From positions 310,001-374,000 of the forward strand of contig NZ_FOIJ01000006.1 of NCBI RefSeq assembly GCF_900111745.1: a DNA stretch of 64,000 nucleotides, given 5' to 3'. Position numbers and translations under genes: made by a program. Origin of the DNA: Stigmatella erecta (GTDB lineage: Bacteria; Myxococcota; Myxococcia; Myxococcales; Myxococcaceae). Below, in pieces: positions 35,086 to 43,346 of this stretch (positions are counted from its first letter, which is position 1; the number at the start of each line of letters is the position of its first letter). The notes beneath the pieces were generated by a model. It saw only the letters and a list, made by a program, of their open reading frames with translations, was not told where the DNA came from and did not search any database.

Positions 35086-35871
35086 ATGAGCGGCAAGATC
35101 GACTGGGAGCCAATCCGGGCCCTGGTTCAGCGCGTGCTAGAGCAGGGCGCCCCCTTGGAACTCACAGACGATGTGCGAGCCCTGCTGCGGCGCTCCGCAC
35201 GCGAAGTGGCGCTCCCTGCCAAGGATACAGAGAAGGCCCTTCGCAGCATTCGCTCGGCCATGCCCCTCCTTCGGAAAATCAAAAGACGCATCTGGGGTGG
35301 CTCGTGGCGGCTGATGGAGGCCGAGAACCGCGCCAGCCGCCTGCAAGATGCCGGGGACTTGAAAGGAGCACGCGCGCAAATCGAGAAGGTGCTCGCGGTC
35401 GAGACAGTGCCACTCTACCGCAAGCACGCAACAAACGCGCTTGCCAGAATAGACAGGCTCGACAAGGTTGCAGCGAGTGGGCAGGTGGATCCGAAACTCC
35501 CGGAGCACTCTCAGCTCTTCGTCCTTCTGCACCGCGTGCATCAGGGCAAGCCCCTGAAACTCACCAGGAGGATGCGCGCTTTCTTGCGTCATGCCGCCGC
35601 GGAAGTGGCGATCAGCGAGGACGAGACGAAAGAAGCCCTCAAGAATCCCAAGAGTGCAGAAGCCTTGCTCCAGAAGATCGCGGAGCGCAGGCGAAAGGGA
35701 AGGAGGCGGCTGGAACGCGCCCTCTGGCAAATGATGAACCTTCGGGATGCAGGCGACCTTGAAGGAGCACGTCAGCAGCTGCGCGACTTGCTGGCTGTGG
35801 AAGTCGTTCCGGTCTACCGACAAGCCGCCGAGGAGAACCTGGCGGGCCTGGATGAACCGCCTCCGGCTTAA
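35086..35871 (+). CDS. Tandem DUSAM-domain protein, candidate immunity partner
   Basis: A 261-residue protein made of two copies of the DUSAM domain (found in Stigmatella and Myxococcus, TIGR02267-like). Copy 1 (about 1-125) has IDWEPIRALVQRVLEQG, LRRSAREVALPA and LQDAGDLKGARAQIEKVLAVE; copy 2 (about 135-255) has LRHAAAEVAISEDE and LRDAGDLEGARQQLRDLLAVE. Both end in a tetratricopeptide-like helical hairpin. It has no signal peptide, so it is cytoplasmic. It follows the SitA-like gene by 12 bases on the same strand, suggesting a toxin-immunity pair. Its last four bases overlap the end of the convergent gene. The immunity role is inference. Confidence 0.75.
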   Translation: MSGKIDWEPIRALVQRVLEQGAPLELTDDVRALLRRSAREVALPAKDTEKALRSIRSAMPLLRKIKRRIWGGSWRLMEAENRASRLQDAGDLKGARAQIEKVLAVETVPLYRKHATNALARIDRLDKVAASGQVDPKLPEHSQLFVLLHRVHQGKPLKLTRRMRAFLRHAAAEVAISEDETKEALKNPKSAEALLQKIAERRRKGRRRLERALWQMMNLRDAGDLEGARQQLRDLLAVEVVPVYRQAAEENLAGLDEPPPA

Positions 35872-37046
35872 CGGGCGGCGGCCCGGGCGGCCTGCACGAG
35901 CCCTGGCAAGTCCTTCGTGTCCGGCGCGACATCCTGCACCGGCGTCGCCAGGTCCGGAGAGAACAGCCGGGCCGGGACATTCGTCCGGCCGCGCAGGCGG
36001 ATGAACAGGTGCAGCACCTCGCGCACCCGCTCCACGTCCTCCCCCGTCTCGCCCCGGGCCCGGTGGGCCGCCGTCCACAGCCGCACCCAGGCGGCCTCCT
36101 CGTTCCAGGGCCCCTCGGGCCGGGCGCGGGACAGCAGGGCCAGCTCACTCGCCAGCTCGAACAGCCCCGCACGCCCCTCGGAGAGCACCTCGCCCGCCTC
36201 CAGCCGGGCCTCCGGAGACTCCTCCCGGGCCACCAGCCAGGCCAGCAGCACGGGCACCTCGTCCTCCCGGGCCACGACGGGCTCCAGCCGGGCCTTCAGC
36301 AACTCGCTCACCCGGACCCGGGCCACGTCGTACCAGAAGGCCGCGTGCAGCAGCAGCTCGGGCCCGCTGCGGGGCGCGGGGCCTGGCACCCGGCGCACCT
36401 GGCGCTCCAGGAAGGGCCGCACCCGGCCCGTCTCATCGAACCGGTCCAGCCGCTCCCACAACGAGCGCAGCGCCACCTCGCCCAGGGTGAGCGCGCGGCA
36501 CAGCTCGTGCGCCTCGGCGCCGTTGAAGGGCAACGCGCCCTTGGCCACGGGCCGCTTGAAGATGCCCTCGAACACCTCGGCCGCGGCACACGCGGCGCGC
36601 AGCTCCGGCAGGTTGCGCGGGAGCACCTCCACGGCCCGCGCCCAGCTCCGGCCGCCCAGGAGGGGGCCCGTGGCGAGCACCTCTTCCTCCAGCGCCAGCA
36701 TCGCCTCGCCCAGCAAGGCGGGGGGCTCCCGTGTGGCCAGGCGCCGCTTCACCGCCTGTGAGACACCCTCGCGCAGCTGGCGAACCTCGTTGAGCAGGCG
36801 CACGGGGGCCGAGTCCTGGGGCCAGCGCTCGGCGGCGGCGCGGCGGCCCGTGGCGGCCAGCGTGGCGTCCACCTCGGGCTGCGCCAGGGCTACCTCGCGC
36901 AGCAGCTCCAGGTTGCCCCGGAGGCGCTCTCTCCAGAAAAAGCCGCTGAGAATTCCCCGGAGGGCGCGGTAGCGCAGCCGTGAGGCCTCCAGGAGGTCCG
37001 CACGGTCCTCCAGCCGTTCCCGCAGAATGTCAGGATGGGAGGCCAC
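35868..37046 (-). CDS. Hypothetical protein, mostly helical
   Basis: A 392-residue protein rich in Ala, Arg, Leu and Glu with predicted long helices and no signal peptide or membrane segment. I do not recognise a family. The N terminus (HPDILRERLEDRADLLEASRLRYRALRGIL) looks coiled. The start is a GTG at 37046 with GGAGAG upstream; no nearer ATG has comparable support. GC and codon use are those of core genes, unlike the DUSAM gene that meets it tail to tail with a 4-base overlap. It is divergent from a secreted MORN-like protein gene. Confidence 0.7.
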   Translation of the reverse strand: MASHPDILRERLEDRADLLEASRLRYRALRGILSGFFWRERLRGNLELLREVALAQPEVDATLAATGRRAAAERWPQDSAPVRLLNEVRQLREGVSQAVKRRLATREPPALLGEAMLALEEEVLATGPLLGGRSWARAVEVLPRNLPELRAACAAAEVFEGIFKRPVAKGALPFNGAEAHELCRALTLGEVALRSLWERLDRFDETGRVRPFLERQVRRVPGPAPRSGPELLLHAAFWYDVARVRVSELLKARLEPVVAREDEVPVLLAWLVAREESPEARLEAGEVLSEGRAGLFELASELALLSRARPEGPWNEEAAWVRLWTAAHRARGETGEDVERVREVLHLFIRLRGRTNVPARLFSPDLATPVQDVAPDTKDLPGLVQAARAAAR

Positions 37047-37183
37047 GGTCTCTCCACTATAAGGATAGGCGGAGCCGGTCGCAGGCCCTTTGCCCCCAAA
37101 GGACAGGAGGGATGACCGGAAGAAGTCCCCTTGGCACGGGCCCCCGGGTCCGGCGCTGTTGCCCGTCCGCACGCGAGGCCCCC

Positions 37184-37705
37184 ATGAAGTTGTACCCGCG
37201 CACCTTGACCACACTGGCCGTCACCTGGCTGACGGCCTCGCCCGCGCTGGCCATGGACAAGCGTCAAGCGGATGCCATCTGCACCTCCTGGAAGCTGGAG
37301 TGCCCTCCGGGCGCCACCGCCTCGGGCGACGCGAAGGACCCGGCGGGCACGCTGGAGTGCCGCGCGGTGAAGAAGGGCCGGCCCGTGCGGCACGGCCCCT
37401 CGGTGACGTGCGCGGACGGCGAGGGCCAGAGCTGGGGGGACTACCAGGACGGCAAGAAGCAGGGCCGCCACGTCACCCTGAACTCGGATGGCTCCTGGTC
37501 GGAAGAGGACTTCGCGGGGGGCAAGCTGGAGGGCCGCTCGGTGGAGTACGACGCCCGGGGCCAGCTCCTCTCCGAGGCCTTCTTCCAGGCCGGCAAGCGG
37601 CACGGCCCCTCCCGCACCTACTCCCGGGGCGTGCTGGCCTCGGAGGAAACCTGGGAGAAGGGCCGGAAGAAGCCCGCGGCGAGGACGAAGCCCCGGGCTC
37701 CCTGA
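37184..37705 (+). CDS. Secreted MORN/YwqK-like repeat protein
   Basis: A 173-residue exported protein with signal peptide MKLYPRTLTTLAVTWLTASPALA. The mature part has four short beta repeats of the MORN or YwqK type: CRAVKKGRPVRHGPSVT, GDYQDGKKQGRHVTL, EEDFAGGKLEGRSVEYD and SEAFFQAGKRHGPSRTYS. Two cysteine pairs may form disulfides. Such proteins are often bound to membranes or to partner proteins; the function is unknown. Its stop codon is the start of a perfect 16-bp palindrome that also holds the dnaN stop. Confidence 0.75.
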   Translation: MKLYPRTLTTLAVTWLTASPALAMDKRQADAICTSWKLECPPGATASGDAKDPAGTLECRAVKKGRPVRHGPSVTCADGEGQSWGDYQDGKKQGRHVTLNSDGSWSEEDFAGGKLEGRSVEYDARGQLLSEAFFQAGKRHGPSRTYSRGVLASEETWEKGRKKPAARTKPRAP

Positions 37706-37718
37706 GGCGGCCGCCTCA
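37703..37718. terminator. 16-bp perfect palindrome joining two stop codons
   Basis: TGAGGCGGCCGCCTCA is a perfect palindrome. Its first three bases are the TGA of the MORN-like gene and its last three are the reverse-strand TGA of dnaN. With no loop it would form a short stem at most, so a terminator role is tentative. Confidence 0.4.
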
Positions 37719-38822
37719 CACGCGCATGGGCATGACGACGGCGGTGAAGCTGCGGTCGCCCGGCGCGTGGAGCACGCCCGGGCTGTGCTCGTCACCCAGC
37801 TCGAAGGACACCTCGTCCGTCTCGGTCACGGTGAGCACGTCGATGAGGTAGCGCGCGTTGAAGCCGATGGTGATGTCCCCGCCCTTGTAGGCAATGTCCA
37901 GCGCGTCGCGCGCCTCGCCCAGGTCCGGGTTGTTGGAGGTGATGAGCAGCTTGTTGGGCTCCAGCCCGATGCGCACCGCGTAGCTCTTGTCGGCCGACAG
38001 CAGGGCGATGCGCTTGAGCCCCTCCAGGAAGCGCACCTTGGAGACCAGCACCACCTTCTCGCCTTCCTTGGGGATGACGCGCTGGTACTCGGGGAACTGG
38101 CCGTCGATGAGCCGCATCACCATGGTGAGGCCCGGCTTCTTGAACAGCGCCGAGTTCTCCGCGAAGCCCAGGTGGCACTCGGCATCCGGCGCCTCGTCCA
38201 GCAGGCGCTTGAGCTCCATCAGGCCCTTGCGGGGGATGATGACGCCGCCCTTGAGCTTGAAGTCCCCGGCGAGCTCGCGCTCGATGAGCGCCAGCCGGTG
38301 CCCATCGGTGGCCACCATGCGCACCTTGCCGCTCGCCTGGGGCTCGAAATAGACGCCGTTGAGGATGTAGCGCGTCTCGTCCGAGGAGATGGCGAACTGG
38401 GTCTTCTTGATCATCTCCAGCAGCGTGTTGCCGGAGACCTGCACCAGGGGGGCGTTCTCCTCCTTGGGCAGCTTGGGGTACTCCTCGGCGGCCATGCCGA
38501 CGATCTTGAAGTGTGCCGAGCCGCTGGAGATGTCCACGTAGTTGTTGGCCAGCTTCTTGAGCGTCACCTGCGCGTCCGGAAGGTTCTGGACGATGTCGAA
38601 GATGTACTTCGCGTTCAGGGTGACGGCGCCCGGCTTGGCGACCTCGGCGGGGTGCTCGGAGACGACGCCGATGTCCAGGTCGAACGCGGTGACGGTGATG
38701 CCATTCTTGGTGGCATTGACGAGCACGTTGGCGAGGATGGGCATCGTCGTCTTGCGCTCCACGATGCCCTGGGCACGGTAGAGGGCCTTCTTCAGCTCAT
38801 CGGCGGCGATGCGGAATTCCAT
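37716..38822 (-). CDS. dnaN: DNA polymerase III beta subunit (sliding clamp)
   Basis: The 368-residue sliding clamp that keeps DNA polymerase III on its template. It has the three-domain clamp sequence throughout: MEFRIAADELKKALYRAQGIVERKTTMPILANVLV at the N terminus, VATDGHRLALIERE at the end of domain 2, and DGQFPEYQRVIPKE plus LLITSNNPDLGEARD in domain 3; it ends in VVMPMRV. The length is normal. The start is the ATG at 38822. recF is 4.8 kb away on the same strand, so the common dnaN-recF arrangement appears broken by accessory genes. Confidence 0.97.
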   Translation of the reverse strand: MEFRIAADELKKALYRAQGIVERKTTMPILANVLVNATKNGITVTAFDLDIGVVSEHPAEVAKPGAVTLNAKYIFDIVQNLPDAQVTLKKLANNYVDISSGSAHFKIVGMAAEEYPKLPKEENAPLVQVSGNTLLEMIKKTQFAISSDETRYILNGVYFEPQASGKVRMVATDGHRLALIERELAGDFKLKGGVIIPRKGLMELKRLLDEAPDAECHLGFAENSALFKKPGLTMVMRLIDGQFPEYQRVIPKEGEKVVLVSKVRFLEGLKRIALLSADKSYAVRIGLEPNKLLITSNNPDLGEARDALDIAYKGGDITIGFNARYLIDVLTVTETDEVSFELGDEHSPGVLHAPGDRSFTAVVMPMRV

Positions 38823-39154
38823 CGGGGTGCGTCCTCGTCCTCTTTCAAGCGGCTGATCCCGGCCGGGTGTAGCCCGGCCCAGGGGGAGCGTCAACGAACC
38901 GAAACACTCCCGGACGCGCCCTCTTCCCGCCCGGCACGGTTCCCAACAGCTCCCCCTCGGGAAGCATGTGGGACACGCGCCCCCTCCTCCGCCGCCTGTC
39001 CGCCCAGGCTGGAATTCCAACCCCACGGGTGACGCCTCGGGCGCCCCTCCCAGCAGGTGGACCGCCATGTGCAGAGGCCTGGGCACCTCCCCCCTGGCCT
39101 CGGAAGGCCAGAGGACCGACACTGGGGGCTCCCGCCTTTGCGAGGGACCCACCC
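38823..39154. other. Intergenic stretch upstream of dnaN with no gene
   Basis: About 330 bases between divergent dnaN and a lipoprotein gene. It is very GC-rich with a short inverted repeat (CCGGGTGTAGCCCGG at about 38863-38877) close to dnaN. No RNA gene, DnaA-box cluster or AT-rich unwinding region was seen, so I see no sign that it is a replication origin. It must carry the promoters of both genes. Confidence 0.5.
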
Positions 39155-39595
39155 TTGAATCCCCGTTCCCTGCGGCTGTCCGCGCTGTGCCTTGGCCTGA
39201 TGGCCGGGTGCGCGCGCTCCGCCGCCCCCGAGTCCGCCCCCATGACCCAGCCCCCGAAGTCCTCCGCCCCGTCCTCGGACATCCCCGGCAAGCCCGCGGA
39301 GGCGGATCAGACGAAGCCCACCGCCTACCTCGTGCGGGACAGCGGCATCCGCTGCTTCGCGCCCCCCTGCCCGTCCTTCCTGGCGGTGCCCTCGGGCAAG
39401 TCCGACGCGGACGGGATTCAAATTCACGAGGTGGACTTCGCGGAGGTGAACGCCACGCAGGACCAGAAGGACAGCTACATGGCCGAGGCGGGCAGCCCGG
39501 GCGGCCTGAAGGTGGAGGCCACCATCACCGTGCGCCAGAAGGCGGGCCCTGCGGGCGATGCCTCGGTGCTGCGCGTGCGGCGGGTGTTCGAGTAG
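39155..39595 (+). CDS. Small lipoprotein of unknown function
   Basis: A 146-residue lipoprotein. The chosen start is a TTG at 39155, nine bases after GAGGG, because it gives a compact signal peptide NPRSLRLSALCLGLMAGC with a good lipobox. The mature protein has a Pro/Ser-rich linker (about 25-50) and then a domain with RDSGIRCFAPPCPSFLAVPSG, whose cysteine pair and YLVRDSG start recall DUF6748-like proteins. The rest is beta-rich. It is convergent with the caspase gene; a CGCCTC/GAGGCG hairpin lies between. Confidence 0.65.
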   Translation: MNPRSLRLSALCLGLMAGCARSAAPESAPMTQPPKSSAPSSDIPGKPAEADQTKPTAYLVRDSGIRCFAPPCPSFLAVPSGKSDADGIQIHEVDFAEVNATQDQKDSYMAEAGSPGGLKVEATITVRQKAGPAGDASVLRVRRVFE

Positions 39596-39601
39596 CCCGC
39601 C

Positions 39602-41917
39602 TCAGAGGCGCAGGCCGGCCTGAAACCCCGGCCAGCGCTGCCATGTGCCGTCCGAGCCCAGCGGGCGCTCGGACACCTTCATCGTGGTGACCTTGCGCCG
39701 CTCCTCGGGCGAGAACGCGAAGTAGGTGTTGTAGGTGGGCCCGGCGAAGACGGCCAGGCGCGAGAAGATCTGGAAGCCCACCATCACCCGCGCCTGCGCC
39801 AGCAGGTTCTCGCTGTCGAAGGGCTCGTCGCGGTCGTGAAGGGTGCTGGCCACCGCATCCACATCCACCCAGAAGCGCCGCGCCAGGGGGATGTGCCCGC
39901 CGAAGCCCAGGCCCAGGCTGAAGCGCTGCAGCCGGTCATCCGGCCCGATGCCCGCCACCAGCGTGGAGTAGAAGTGCTTGCCGCCGAGCTTCAGCCCCAC
40001 GTTGGCGAGCTGGATGTCGCTCGACCAGAACTCCAGGTGGTGCTGCCCCTCCTTCACGAAGGACACCATCCCCACCGGCACCCCGTGCACCTCCTTCGCC
40101 AGGTTGACCAACCCCACCTGGGTGCCCTTCACCACCCCGCCGATGTTGAGCAGGCCGATCTGCGCGCCCGTCACGTCTCCGCCCACGTTGAGCAACCCCA
40201 GCTGCAGGCCCTCGACGTTCTGCGCGCGGTTGAACCCTGAGCTCAGCTGCACCCCGGACAGGGCGCCGCCCGCCCAGTTCACGCCCGAGGCCAGCTGAAC
40301 GCCCTGGAAGTCCCTGCGCGTCACGTTGATGCCCGAGGACAGCTGGGCCCCCTCGAAGGACTCCTTCGCCACGTTCACCCCGGAGGTGATCTGCGCGCCG
40401 TGGACGCTCCCGCCCGCCAGGTTCATGCCCGCGGACAGCTGCGCACCGGAGACGCTCGCGGTGGCCACGTTCAGCCCCACGCCGAGCTGCGCCACCCTCA
40501 CGCTCCCGCCCGCCCAGTTGCCGCCCACCGAGGCCTGCACCCCGTCCACCGCCCCACCCGCGTAATTGAAGCCCACGGACAGCTGCGTCCCATCCACCCG
40601 GCGGCCCGCCAGGTTCAGCGCCACTGCGGCCGCCAGGCCCCGCGTCTCCTCGGCGTACACGTTGGCCCCCAGCGCCAGGCCCGCGCCCCGCAGGGCGGTG
40701 CCATCGTTGACCACGCCGATGGCCACGGTGTTCTCCACCGGCGCATCCCCCGCCACCAGCGCGTTGAGGCTCAGCCCGGGCACGAAGCTCGCGTTGAAGG
40801 GCACGTGCACACGGCCCTGTGCTCCCGCGGGCGCCTCGGCCTCCACCTGGGACGGGCCGCCCCGGCCCCGGGACACCGTGGCCTCGCTCAGCACGGGGCG
40901 GAAGACGGAGGCCGCCAGTGGCGTGCCCTTGCCCTCGGTGAGCACCAGGTCCGCCTCGGAGACCGCCCCGCCCAGCTCCCGGCGCACCCGGTACCGCCCG
41001 GGGGCAAGCCCCAGCTCCGCGGGCCGGCCCGCCGTCTTCAGCAGCTCCACCACCAGCGCCCCCGCCTCGTCGCGCACGTAGAGGCGGCCCTCCAGCGCCT
41101 CCGTCAGGATCAGCCCCGCGGAGGTGGCGCGCAGGTCGGTCATCACCAGGTCCCCCGTGCCCGCCATCTCGATGTCGTAGGCCGGGTGCTGGGCGCCGCG
41201 CTGCGTCCGCTCGGTGCGCGCCAGCGTCTCGTGGAAGGCGAACTGGTAGGCCTCGTTGAGCGTCACCCGGCCATCGCGCGTCACGTCCGCCGCGCCGCGC
41301 AGGCCGGAGATGAGGTGGTGGGTGAAGAAGGAGCCGCCCAGCCGGTCCGACTCCTGGGAGGCCTCGTCCTCGCTGGACGAGGTGAGGATGGCCTGGCCCT
41401 TCACCTGGACGCCCGTGTCCACCAGGAAGGCGGGCCGGGGGGAGCCGCCCTTGCGGCGCGCGAAGGCGCCCGAGGCGCACGAGTCCAGCACCGCGATGCG
41501 CACGTCCGCGGGCAGGCCGCCCAGCGCGCGGCGCAGCTCGCCATAGTCCATGCGCTCGCCCTGGAGCAGCAGCCCCTCCTCATCCGAGTGCCCCGAGTAA
41601 TAGAGGAGCACCTCCACCCGGTTCGCGCCCGACACCCGGGCGGACTCGGCCAGGGTCCTCATGCGCGAGAGCCCCTCCAACAGCCCGGCGCGCCCGGTCT
41701 CCAGGAGCATCACCCGGTCGGCGGGGGCCACCCCGCCCAGCTCTCCCAGCACCCGGGCGAAGGCCTGGGCATCCGAGGCGGCATAGCGCAGGCGCTCGCG
41801 CCCGGGCCCCCCGTCGTTGACGCCTACCAGCAGCGCCAGCCGGCGCACCTGAACGGGCGGCTGCGCGTGGGCCACGGCCGCGGTCAGCGCCGCCACCAGC
41901 AAGAGGACACGGCTCAT
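39602..41917 (-). CDS. Caspase-family (C14) peptidase fused to a surface-repeat domain
   Basis: A 771-residue exported protein. After a signal peptide (LLLVAALTAAVAHA) comes a caspase-like p20 domain (about 24-270) with the catalytic dyad H110 in YYSGHSDEEGLLL and C147 in VLDSCASGAF. A beta-rich linker follows, then about eleven short repeats (residues about 443-620) of the form G-x-Q-L-S-x-G-x-N-x-A-G-G, about 16 residues each and later about 14, like Leptospira LA_2272 surface repeats. The end (about 640-771) looks like a beta-barrel. The ATG overlaps the stop of the upstream regulator by four bases, so expression is coupled to an ECF sigma factor operon. Confidence 0.88.
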   Translation of the reverse strand: MSRVLLLVAALTAAVAHAQPPVQVRRLALLVGVNDGGPGRERLRYAASDAQAFARVLGELGGVAPADRVMLLETGRAGLLEGLSRMRTLAESARVSGANRVEVLLYYSGHSDEEGLLLQGERMDYGELRRALGGLPADVRIAVLDSCASGAFARRKGGSPRPAFLVDTGVQVKGQAILTSSSEDEASQESDRLGGSFFTHHLISGLRGAADVTRDGRVTLNEAYQFAFHETLARTERTQRGAQHPAYDIEMAGTGDLVMTDLRATSAGLILTEALEGRLYVRDEAGALVVELLKTAGRPAELGLAPGRYRVRRELGGAVSEADLVLTEGKGTPLAASVFRPVLSEATVSRGRGGPSQVEAEAPAGAQGRVHVPFNASFVPGLSLNALVAGDAPVENTVAIGVVNDGTALRGAGLALGANVYAEETRGLAAAVALNLAGRRVDGTQLSVGFNYAGGAVDGVQASVGGNWAGGSVRVAQLGVGLNVATASVSGAQLSAGMNLAGGSVHGAQITSGVNVAKESFEGAQLSSGINVTRRDFQGVQLASGVNWAGGALSGVQLSSGFNRAQNVEGLQLGLLNVGGDVTGAQIGLLNIGGVVKGTQVGLVNLAKEVHGVPVGMVSFVKEGQHHLEFWSSDIQLANVGLKLGGKHFYSTLVAGIGPDDRLQRFSLGLGFGGHIPLARRFWVDVDAVASTLHDRDEPFDSENLLAQARVMVGFQIFSRLAVFAGPTYNTYFAFSPEERRKVTTMKVSERPLGSDGTWQRWPGFQAGLRL

Positions 41918-42720
41918 GGGGCACTCTTTTTGAGAAGGAAGGACACCTGCTGAAAGCCTACGGGAAGCGGCAGCGGCGCGGTGCGGGCCCCCTCCGACGC
42001 GGCGAGCGCCCGGGCGCTGGCGGCAATCCCCTCCAGGGAGAAGGGGCTGTCCGAGACGACGAAGAGGAACCGCTCGAAGGCCGGCGCATCATCGAGCTCA
42101 TAGGCATGGGGCAGCACGTGGGTGCCGGAAGGCGCGAGCGGTACGGACTCCAGTCCGTGCTCGGGCGCATGGAGGGTGACGGCGCCCCGCCCATCCAGGG
42201 AGAGGATGGCGCCGAAGCGGTGGCCCGCCGCCACATAGGAGACCTGCACCACGTCACGGGCGGCGGCGCGGGCGCCCTCGGCGAGCGGCTCCGGGCCGGC
42301 CGCGCCCAGGCGGTGAAGGCCGAGCTGGGGCTTCATCCCCTTGACGCGGGTCACCTCGGCCAGGGGTTCCCCGGGACCGGTGACGGGCTGCGCCGGGCCG
42401 GGACGCACCATCAGGAAGACCGCGGCCAGCACCGGCACGAGCGCCAGGGCCGGCATCCAAGGGCGCCACCGGGGCGCCTGCTCCGGAAGGGGCCGCGGGC
42501 GCGAGGCCCGGGCCGCGCGCGCCTCCACCTCGCGCGCCACGCGCCCGGGCGGGTGCTGCGCCAGGGTGCGCTGGGTGTCCTCCTCGAGCGCGGCGAGCCG
42601 GGCCGCCCCATCGGGCTCCTCGGCCAGCCGGGCGCGCGCGGCGGCCAGCTCCTCCGGGGGCAATTCGCCCAGGGCGATGCGCTCCAGCAACCAGTCTGGG
42701 GTGCGGTGGGGGGACTTCAT
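41914..42720 (-). CDS. Membrane regulator, probable anti-sigma factor
   Basis: A 268-residue protein with a cytosolic N-terminal segment (LLERIALGELPPEELAAARARLAEE) like anti-sigma zinc-finger or helical domains but without the HXXXCXXC motif. One membrane segment follows (about residues 92-110, WMPALALVPVLAAVFLMV), then a periplasmic beta-rich domain. It overlaps the ECF sigma gene upstream and the caspase gene downstream by four bases each. The position and topology suggest it holds the sigma factor at the membrane, which is inference. Confidence 0.7.
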   Translation of the reverse strand: MKSPHRTPDWLLERIALGELPPEELAAARARLAEEPDGAARLAALEEDTQRTLAQHPPGRVAREVEARAARASRPRPLPEQAPRWRPWMPALALVPVLAAVFLMVRPGPAQPVTGPGEPLAEVTRVKGMKPQLGLHRLGAAGPEPLAEGARAAARDVVQVSYVAAGHRFGAILSLDGRGAVTLHAPEHGLESVPLAPSGTHVLPHAYELDDAPAFERFLFVVSDSPFSLEGIAASARALAASEGARTAPLPLPVGFQQVSFLLKKSAP

Positions 42721-43205
42721 GCGGCCTCCAGTTCCTGCAACACGGACGACAGGGCCCGGAGGCGCTTGCGCACTCCGGAGACGGACATCCCCACCTCGCG
42801 GGCGGTCTCTTCCAGCGTCATGCCATCCACCAGGTGCAGCACGGCGATGTCCCGGCTGGAGGCGGGCACCTGCCCGAACAGCCGGTCCAGCAGCCCCCGC
42901 GCCACCGTGCGCGCCTCGGTGTCCTCCGCGGAGGCGATGCGCAGCATCAGCTCGTCCTCGCGGTCCTCGGGGCGGCGGCGCGTCCCGCGCAGCCGGTTGA
43001 GGCACTCCCGCGTGGCGATCTGGTGCAGCAGGCTCGACGGGGCGGTGTGCCGCAAGCGGTCCTGATGGCGCAGCAACTGAACGAACACATCGTGCATGGC
43101 ATCCACGGCCTTCTCTTCATCTCGCAGGAGAAAGCGGCAGCGCCGAAGCACCTGAGGCCCGTAACGCCGGTAGTAGGCCTCCACGTCGATTGGCACCAGA
43201 CTCAC
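42717..43205 (-). CDS. ECF-type RNA polymerase sigma factor
   Basis: A 162-residue group IV sigma factor. Region 2 is YYRRYGPQVLRRCRFLLRDEEKAVDAMHDVFVQLL; region 4 is VLHLVDGMTLEETAREVGMSVSGVRKRLRAL with a clear helix-turn-helix. Region 1 and 3 are absent, as usual. The start is a GTG at 43205 with GAGGGAGG immediately before it. It heads an operon of three genes joined by 4-base overlaps: sigma factor, membrane regulator, caspase-repeat protein. Confidence 0.88.
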   Translation of the reverse strand: MSLVPIDVEAYYRRYGPQVLRRCRFLLRDEEKAVDAMHDVFVQLLRHQDRLRHTAPSSLLHQIATRECLNRLRGTRRRPEDREDELMLRIASAEDTEARTVARGLLDRLFGQVPASSRDIAVLHLVDGMTLEETAREVGMSVSGVRKRLRALSSVLQELEAA

Positions 43206-43301
43206 GCCTCCCTCTCTCGGAGCATGGAAACACCGCCCCCCGGAGGAACTGTCACCGGCAATCGCCGGCCCGCGAATTTTCCTTGCTCCCCCCGCCGGAA
43301 T

Positions 43302-43316
43302 TGATAATGATTCTCA
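43302..43316. promoter_or_regulatory. Fur-family box upstream of the S4 paralogue
   Basis: TGATAATGATTCTCA fits the 7-1-7 Fur-family consensus TGATAAT-N-ATTATCA with one mismatch. It lies 30 bases before the rpsD-like ATG and overlaps the region where a -10 element or transcript start would be. The nearby ECF operon starts 97 bases away on the other strand and could also be affected. Fur, Zur or PerR binding cannot be told apart by eye. Confidence 0.65.
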
Positions 43317-43346
43317 CATTCACAATCACTCAAGGAGCATCAGGGG

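Noticed and set aside
38823-39154. A replication origin next to dnaN
   Set aside because: No cluster of DnaA boxes and no AT-rich unwinding region were seen; the sequence is very GC-rich.
39602-41917. A CRISPR or tandem DNA repeat array in the repetitive part of the caspase gene
   Set aside because: The repeats are degenerate protein repeats of 14-16 codons within one open frame, not identical DNA repeats with spacers.
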